NCBI GenBank assembly: GCA_949592205.1
Contig: CATIUR010000001.1
Location: forward strand, 335,674,250 to 335,738,249
Length of the DNA stretch: 64,000 nucleotides
Origin: Helichrysum umbraculigerum
Lineage: Eukaryota; Streptophyta; Magnoliopsida; Asterales; Asteraceae
Direction: 5' to 3'
Shown: piece after piece, positions 58,070-64,000 of the stretch
How the letters are laid out: each line of letters starts with the position of its first letter
Numbering within the stretch: the first letter of the stretch is position 1
The notes under the pieces: generated by a model
Told to the model about the DNA's origin: nothing
What the model saw: the letters and a program-made list of their open reading frames with translations, nothing else
The model's database searches: none
Made by a program: the position numbers and the translations under genes

Positions 58070-59860
58070 ATGTTCTCAGGTACAATGCCACCAAAGAAGC
58101 AATTAAACCCAGCACGACCCCTTGTAGGATCTTTAGCGTGTCTGAGTGCCACACCAGCTTACGACAGAATGGCACGTATCTGGAGAGATAAGAAATTTGG
58201 GCGTCTCAGATATATTGATTGGGATAATATGCAAGCATTGGGATTCAAGCAAAGACTCGAGAGCATACTTAGTTACACGGTTGATGGACGGCAGTTCGAG
58301 TCATTCAAGAGATTGTTTAGTATTGATGAGCCTGTATACGTGGAGATGGTTACCGAGTTTATGGCTACCTACAAATTTCAGAAAAAGCGGAGAGTTGAAA
58401 ATTGTTCCATCTCATTCCAATACATGGGCAGCTTGCACACCTTGTCACTTGCCCAGCTCTCACGACACCTAGATTTGTACACACCAGAAGAAATTCAATC
58501 CCCTCTGTTCACTAATGGAGCCACCTCTGTTTCTATCGCGACAACACACGCTGAAGCATGGAGTCAACGGTCACCTACACCATACTTCTCGGGTATTAAG
58601 GCAACCCGACTTAGAGATCCAGTCCTACAGATCCTACACAAGATCATAGCTTGCTAATTTGACGGGAAGCATACGACTAGCGGTCGAGATTCTAGATTTG
58701 ATGTCGCTCTTATGGCATGTATCCTCGAAAAAAGAAACATGCAGGTTCCCCATCTAGTTGCCCAGTGACTTCTGGAAGAAAAAGGTTTTGGTAAGAAAAG
58801 ATCGTATTTGGGCTCGGTGATTACCAGATTGATCCAAAAAATGGGATTACTTCGGACATCGGATGTCGAGAAATTTAAATCAGGATGGAGTTATAAGCCA
58901 TTAGACTACTATATTCTTAACAGTATGGAAATACTCCAGATCACGAAAGATGGCGTTGTTTATATCAAAGCACGAGCAGAGGATCCTGACAGTGTTGACA
59001 CATTGGTACCAGACCTGGTTCTGCCAAAGGAAACAAGGAAAAGGAAGCATCCGCAAGAACCTAATGATTCGGTTACAGGAAATTATGATGAGGATGATGA
59101 TGATAACATCCCACCACCACCACCAGCAATGCCACCACATACTAGGGCGGGACCCTCTACTCCTGCCCCTAGACCACGAGTGCCCGCACACATCTGCCAT
59201 TACGGGACACCTCCGGGCTCAGATTATTGGTATTGGCTGATGCAGATGCAGGTTAGGTGCTATACAGCCATCAGATAACAGACAGCTGGGATGCCCGTGA
59301 GCCCTCTCCCGGACTTACCATGTGGGATGGGCCGAGCACCACCACACATATATCCACGTGCAGTCCCTACTCCAGCACCTCGACCGCAGCCAGGCCTTGG
59401 ACATGTTATACCACCTCGGATTGTCATTCCTAGAGCACAGCCACCCCCAGTGCAGGTACCCATCACGAGATAGACTGTTCCGTCAGTTGTTGGATGTTTC
59501 AGAGTACACACATCGAGAGGCAGCAGGACATCTAGAGTATCTACACGGACTGTCACCATTCAGAGTCCCAGGACTGGCAGACATACCATCCCTTCAGCTA
59601 CTGTACCTGTACTGGTTTCTTCTCATAGACAGACAGACCTCTTCCAAGACAACACACACCAAGGATCAGCCATGTTCCCGCTCGACAGCTTTGAAATACC
59701 ATCAGGGCCACTAATCGATCAGCTGATACACCAAGGAGCTTTTACACTAGGAGAAGAAGCTATCCATGATGCATCAAACGAAGGCACCAACGATCAGCAT
59801 GATGACTCTTCATCAGACGAGACTTCTCCTGGACCTACCGCATCTACAGCAGCAGCATGA
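58070..59860 (+). pseudogene. Athila ORF1-like reading frame, copy 3 (four stops)
   Basis: Stops at 58655-58657 (TCA to TAA, unique to this copy), 58766-58768 (TGA), 59276-59278 (TAA) and 59471-59473 (TAG). The last three are at the same codons as in copy 2. Two codons are missing from the GAT repeat near 59,098 relative to copy 2. Otherwise the frame is kept to the end. Confidence 0.65.
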
Positions 59861-61077
59861 TCATCAGCAGAGCAATGGATTGCTCCACCTTCTGACTCCT
59901 CTCTACTTTCTACCAAAACATTATTCGCTACTTTATTATTGTCTGTATTGATGTACGATTGATGCCTCGACATCACACCTATCTATTTACTGCTTTATTA
60001 CGCTTTCACTTTATTTTTCTTATTAGCAGCTATTATTTGATTGTTGAGTGGATTGTGTATTTGACCAAACGACTATTTATCGAAGGCCGGATCAAAGGAG
60101 GCATTAGACCCCACGGTGGAGAATTCTGGAGCCATAAGCTACAAGCCGCGGACAAGCAAACTCCTAACAGTTAGCAAACAACGAGCACAGCAAAAGTGGT
60201 ACACCGTTCCAAAACCCTCTATCCGTTTAAAGCTTCGATTATCTCACCCAATATTCCAAAACTAAGTGTGGGATCCTTAATACCACACAACACTTATGAA
60301 ACAATCCAAAGATAAGTAGAATCTCTAAGTGTGGGATACTTCGACAAGAGGTGTTCAACAAATAGATTCGAACATTAAGGACAATGTTCCTCGAAGTGTG
60401 GGATATTCGGTCTACAACCGCAAGTTTTACCTCTTGTCCGTAAGCCAAACAATATTTTCATCAAAAGGCTAAAAATGGAAAAAAATTCAAAAAAAAAAAA
60501 ACATCGCTCTTTAGAAATCCTATCTTTCAAAACTATGAATTACAGCGAGAAACGAGTTTTAACAAAGAAACAAAACTGTTTTAGAATAAGATACGGACGA
60601 AAAAGGCAACACATGGCTAGGCACATACTAACCAAAACATTCGATTCGTGAGGATTGAGCCCATAATTAGCATTCATCTTTAATGCTTCACTTTTCGTTT
60701 CATGTGTGTGTCGATGTATGCATTTGAATTAGAACTTGCTCTTGTAATGCATTTCGAGATCACATCGATGAGTGCCACACGTGGCATAGGTACAACCTAT
60801 CTTGATAGCTTCCAAGGAATCCAAAACACCTTTCCACCATCAAACATCCACCCACTCAACACCCACTCTTCACACCAAAGATCTCCTGTCATTTATCCCG
60901 AACCTACAGAAGTCTCATCAACCCACAAACCTTCGGAGACACTCCCAAATTCCTAAGACCTTTGCAAGAAAAGCCAACATAACCCAAAATCATTAGAAAC
61001 CTTCCCGGCCACGAAGTACATTATTAAGATCGGCATAGTAGAAAAAAAGGAATCGAAAGAATCACGCCGGCACAATC

Positions 61078-61329
61078 ATGAAAAGGGCCAAGAAAAAGGA
61101 AGAATCCAAAGAAAAAAAGAAGAAGCTATGTAGTCCTTTCAAAAAGCTAAGGAATTTCAAAGAAAAGCTTCAAGAAAATACAAGGAAAATCATCACACCC
61201 CTCACCACTTACCTTCTTCAAACCAAAAACCCAATTCCTTCCAAGATATCTCGAAAGGTTAGTATCGTCCTCATCAAAAGTGATGGAGATTTGATTCTCG
61301 ATCAAGCCTATGACGAGAATGCTGCATGA
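61078..61329 (+). CDS. Lys-rich small retroelement ORF, unit 3
   Basis: Same 83 codons as 51732-51983, intact. No function recognised. Confidence 0.3.
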   Translation: MKRAKKKEESKEKKKKLCSPFKKLRNFKEKLQENTRKIITPLTTYLLQTKNPIPSKISRKVSIVLIKSDGDLILDQAYDENAA

Positions 61330-61615
61330 CTGGCTATCCGAGTGATTGACACTAGTAAGTAGGAAACCCTAAACACTTGAGTGATTTGAGTGACCCACTT
61401 GTGAGGATTGCCTAGTCATGATCACCATATAAGTTGCCCGAAGAAGGTATCAAGTTCTATAAATCCTTAGTTTCCAGTAAAAAACTCTTTCATAACCATA
61501 GTTTTACATTTTCTGAAAATAGTATTTCTAGCAACTGATGCAATTAGATACCTTCCAGAAGCTTTTTATGAATGAGTTTTCTTGAGGACAAGCAAAGTTC
61601 TAAGTGTGGGATACT

Positions 61616-64000
61616 TGATATCGCGTAAAAAGTCATGTTTTTACTACCGATATCTCTCTCATTCTGGAACGATTCTTGGCATTTTAACTCAAATATAGGA
61701 CAAATCGGTAATATTATGCCAAGCTGGTCAAAACAAGGTTGCACGAGAAAAATCGAGCAAAACGGATGTAAAATGAAGATTCCACACACGTTTGAAGATT
61801 CAAGGCACCAAACCGAGATTTCAAGACTAAAGTGCCCATCACCAAGATCCATCCTATCCAAGATGTTCGTTTTCAAAATACGAATCTAACAGAAGAAGAA
61901 TCGACTAAAACGGATAAAGAATGAAGATTCTACGCCCGCCGGAAAATTCAAATGATTCGTACGCAATATCTGGAGTTAGTGACCTCACCTCAGGGACTAT
62001 CTTATGTCAAAATCTTCGTTTTTGAATTACGAATCCAACGCAAAAAGAATCTACTCAGACGGGCGCATAACGAAGAAAACACGCACGAATCAAGAAACGA
62101 AGCAAAAGACGGCGAAACGGGGCAGGTGGCAGCCACCAGCCGCCGGCTTACCACCAGCCGCCGCCGGCCTACTGGTGGGCGGCGCCGGCCTGCTGTCCAC
62201 CGCCCCGGTTTCCTTTTTTGGCTAATTCTCGTACTTGGTGCGCCTACTTTCCGCGTTGTACAGTACCCGGTGCACCACCTTTCCGCGTTGTACGGTACCT
62301 GGTGCACCTTTTTACCCACATTACGCTAATGTGCACCCCTTGATGCTAATGTGAGCCAAACCTCTCCTATAAATAGGAGGCTTGAGTTCATTTGCAAGAC
62401 ACACCTTCCATACTTTGGAAAAACTCTTTCTTTCTTACTTTCTCACTAGAAAATCTCTTGTAGTCTTTCTCATTCTAGGATTATTGTAATTAGTCAACGG
62501 ACTAACATAGAAGTTAGGGCGAACGCTATAGATTCGGAGATCAATATTTGTACGTGCGAAAGAGTTTGTCAATTATAATAATACGCTGCTGCGCATTTAA
62601 TTCCGGGTGATATCTAAACTTTTATTATACTTGTCTCATTTCATATTTTGAATATGTATTATTGCCTGGTATGTGATTTATTTGTTGCCATGAATTGCGA
62701 GTAGTTTATTATTGTGATTGCTGATGATGTAGATAATTATAAGTAAGGATGTCATTACATAATCAGTGCACGATAATCGTAAAATGATATAACGGCCCCT
62801 ATTCAACTGTTTATTCGCTATAGTGCTGGAAATGCTTTAGGCAAAGTACAAACGTACGGAAGCCGGTAAAATGACCGAAGGTAGTTATATCATTGGAATC
62901 AGCTCTGGTTTAAAAGTTGGAACTCCGGAAGGATAATACAACTACACAACTAACTGGTGTATCCTACGAGAGTCAATGCATTATAAAATAATGTTCGTAA
63001 AACACGTTCAGATAAAATATGAGATAATAATCCTTGTACTATTAGGACTTTATGAATTTAAGTTTAATTTATGGAGTACCTTTTCCAGTTATCCACGTGA
63101 CTGCAACCTAGTAATTAGGACCTGATCAACTTTAATTATGGTAAGTAGTTATCTGTGCCCATGACATGCAATAAGTAAGACACAATGAAACCACTCGTTG
63201 TATATATTAGGTTTACATTTCTGCACTGCTTTACATTTAATTAGATAGAGTGTCACTTTCACTGTCAATTACTCTTGACCGCGTGTTGGATATAAGAAGC
63301 CGTGGAATTCTCATGTAAAGTACACTGTCTATTATTGAAAGGCATGGTCCTCATATGAAACATGTTTTAACAAACTGTGAATAATCTGGAGATGTATAAC
63401 TGTTTGAAAAGGAGAACTTAAACCATAAGTCGAAGTAACTAGAGCTTAATCGAGTAAAAACAAGACTTAGGAATAAGAGTAAAGTCCTAGTGACCTTGAA
63501 CCCTTAAAACACTAAGCCTTACACAATCGACGGTCCAAGCATACAAAGTTATTAATCTGCGTGCTAATAAAGTAGTAAACTACCTTAGGGGTTAAGAACG
63601 GTCGGACCTATGAGACGATAATCTACTGATTCATGCACCTCGGTATAAAACCAAAATAGGTTACTCATCTTTCAACTAGATGAGTTTTGGAAGTTTGCGT
63701 ATTGCTCCGATCAGAATCACGATAACCTAGTTCCAAGTGACACGCCAATGGGAAATTGAGTTGGTAGGGTTCTAGAGTTTACACCTAGTAGTTTAATTTC
63801 CACATTAAGTATCAACCCTATTTGTTCTGTCATCCTGAAATATTAATTATCGAAATCTCAGCAATCACATCTTTATCTTTATCTGCTTAACCTGTACTTT
63901 AATTTACTGCAATTTACTTTCCAGCATTTTAATTATCTGTCTTTAAATCCCAAACCTACCTACTTTGTTCCATCCTAAATATTTCCCTACCGAAAGTGTC
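61616..64000 (+). repeat. LTR copy 3 of the Athila-like element (cut by window edge)
   Basis: TGATATCGCG start; TATA box at 62368-62375. About 2385 of the expected 2559 bp are inside the window, so the array may continue to the right. Confidence 0.88.

Larger units (their letters stand above)
32248..64000 (+). mobile_element. Tandem array of Athila-like non-autonomous LTR retrotransposons sharing LTRs
   Basis: Layout: partial LTR 32248-32920, partial internal 32921-37261, LTR 37262-39819, internal 39820-52269 (with a 5.65-kb copia insertion), LTR 52270-54828, internal 54829-61615, LTR 61616 to the window edge. Period is about 9.35 kb once the copia element is removed (LTR about 2558 bp plus internal about 6.79 kb). 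The PBS TGGCGCCGCTGCCGGGGA directly after each LTR matches the tRNA-Asp type used by Athila elements. No protease, RT, RNase H or integrase can be found in any internal region, so the element is non-autonomous. The copies are so similar that only scattered base changes separate them. Confidence 0.88.

Overview
The window is plant nuclear DNA. Evidence: short exons with GT-AG introns and AT-rich introns, a plant TWINKLE gene with an organelle-targeting N-terminus, plant-type eIF4A, PP2C and casein kinase 1-like genes, and plant transposon families (Athila-like, copia, a Tekay/Del-like LTR, Helitron, hAT, Stowaway-like MITE). The composition and LTR types would suit a eudicot with a large repeat-rich genome (Asteraceae is a guess); the species cannot be fixed from the sequence alone.

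Left part (1-25,400) is a gene island with four housekeeping genes. (1) A TWINKLE-type organellar primase-helicase on the minus strand, 16 exons readable, with its 3' end off the left edge. (2) A complete eIF4A on the plus strand (413 codons, four coding exons plus a 5'UTR exon and a long leader intron). (3) A two-exon PP2C phosphatase on the minus strand (350 codons). (4) A complete casein kinase 1-like kinase on the minus strand, 14 exons and 450 codons. Small transposons sit between and inside these genes: a nested MITE / hAT / long-TIR element at 6.9-8.5 kb, a 215-bp MITE at 17.9 kb, a Helitron in CK1 intron 6, and a poly(A) retroposon with a 16-bp target duplication in CK1 intron 2.

Middle part (25,400-32,250) is repeat-derived. 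It holds a 3.4-kb TG...CA solo LTR with AATAC target duplications, a Stowaway-like MITE, a long (TTA)n tract, and a reversed fragment of an LTR related to the solo LTR.

Right part (32,248-64,000) is one large retrotransposon array. An Athila-like LTR element (LTR about 2.56 kb, tRNA-Asp type PBS, internal region about 6.79 kb) is repeated head to tail with shared LTRs at a period of about 9.35 kb: partial LTR - partial internal - LTR - internal - LTR - internal - LTR (cut by the window edge). It carries no recognisable pol. It does carry two intact ORFs of unknown function next to the PBS and one decayed Athila-ORF1-like reading frame near the 3' end. A 5.65-kb copia-type element with gag only, LTRs that read as identical and CCTTG target duplications has inserted in the middle internal region.

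The most unusual signal is a short CG-rich motif (ACGTCGCA / TGCGACGT and the related GTGTCGC / GCGACAC). It is clustered in three otherwise different LTR-retroelement sequences in this window: the solo LTR, the reversed LTR fragment, and the LTR and leader of the gag-only copia element.
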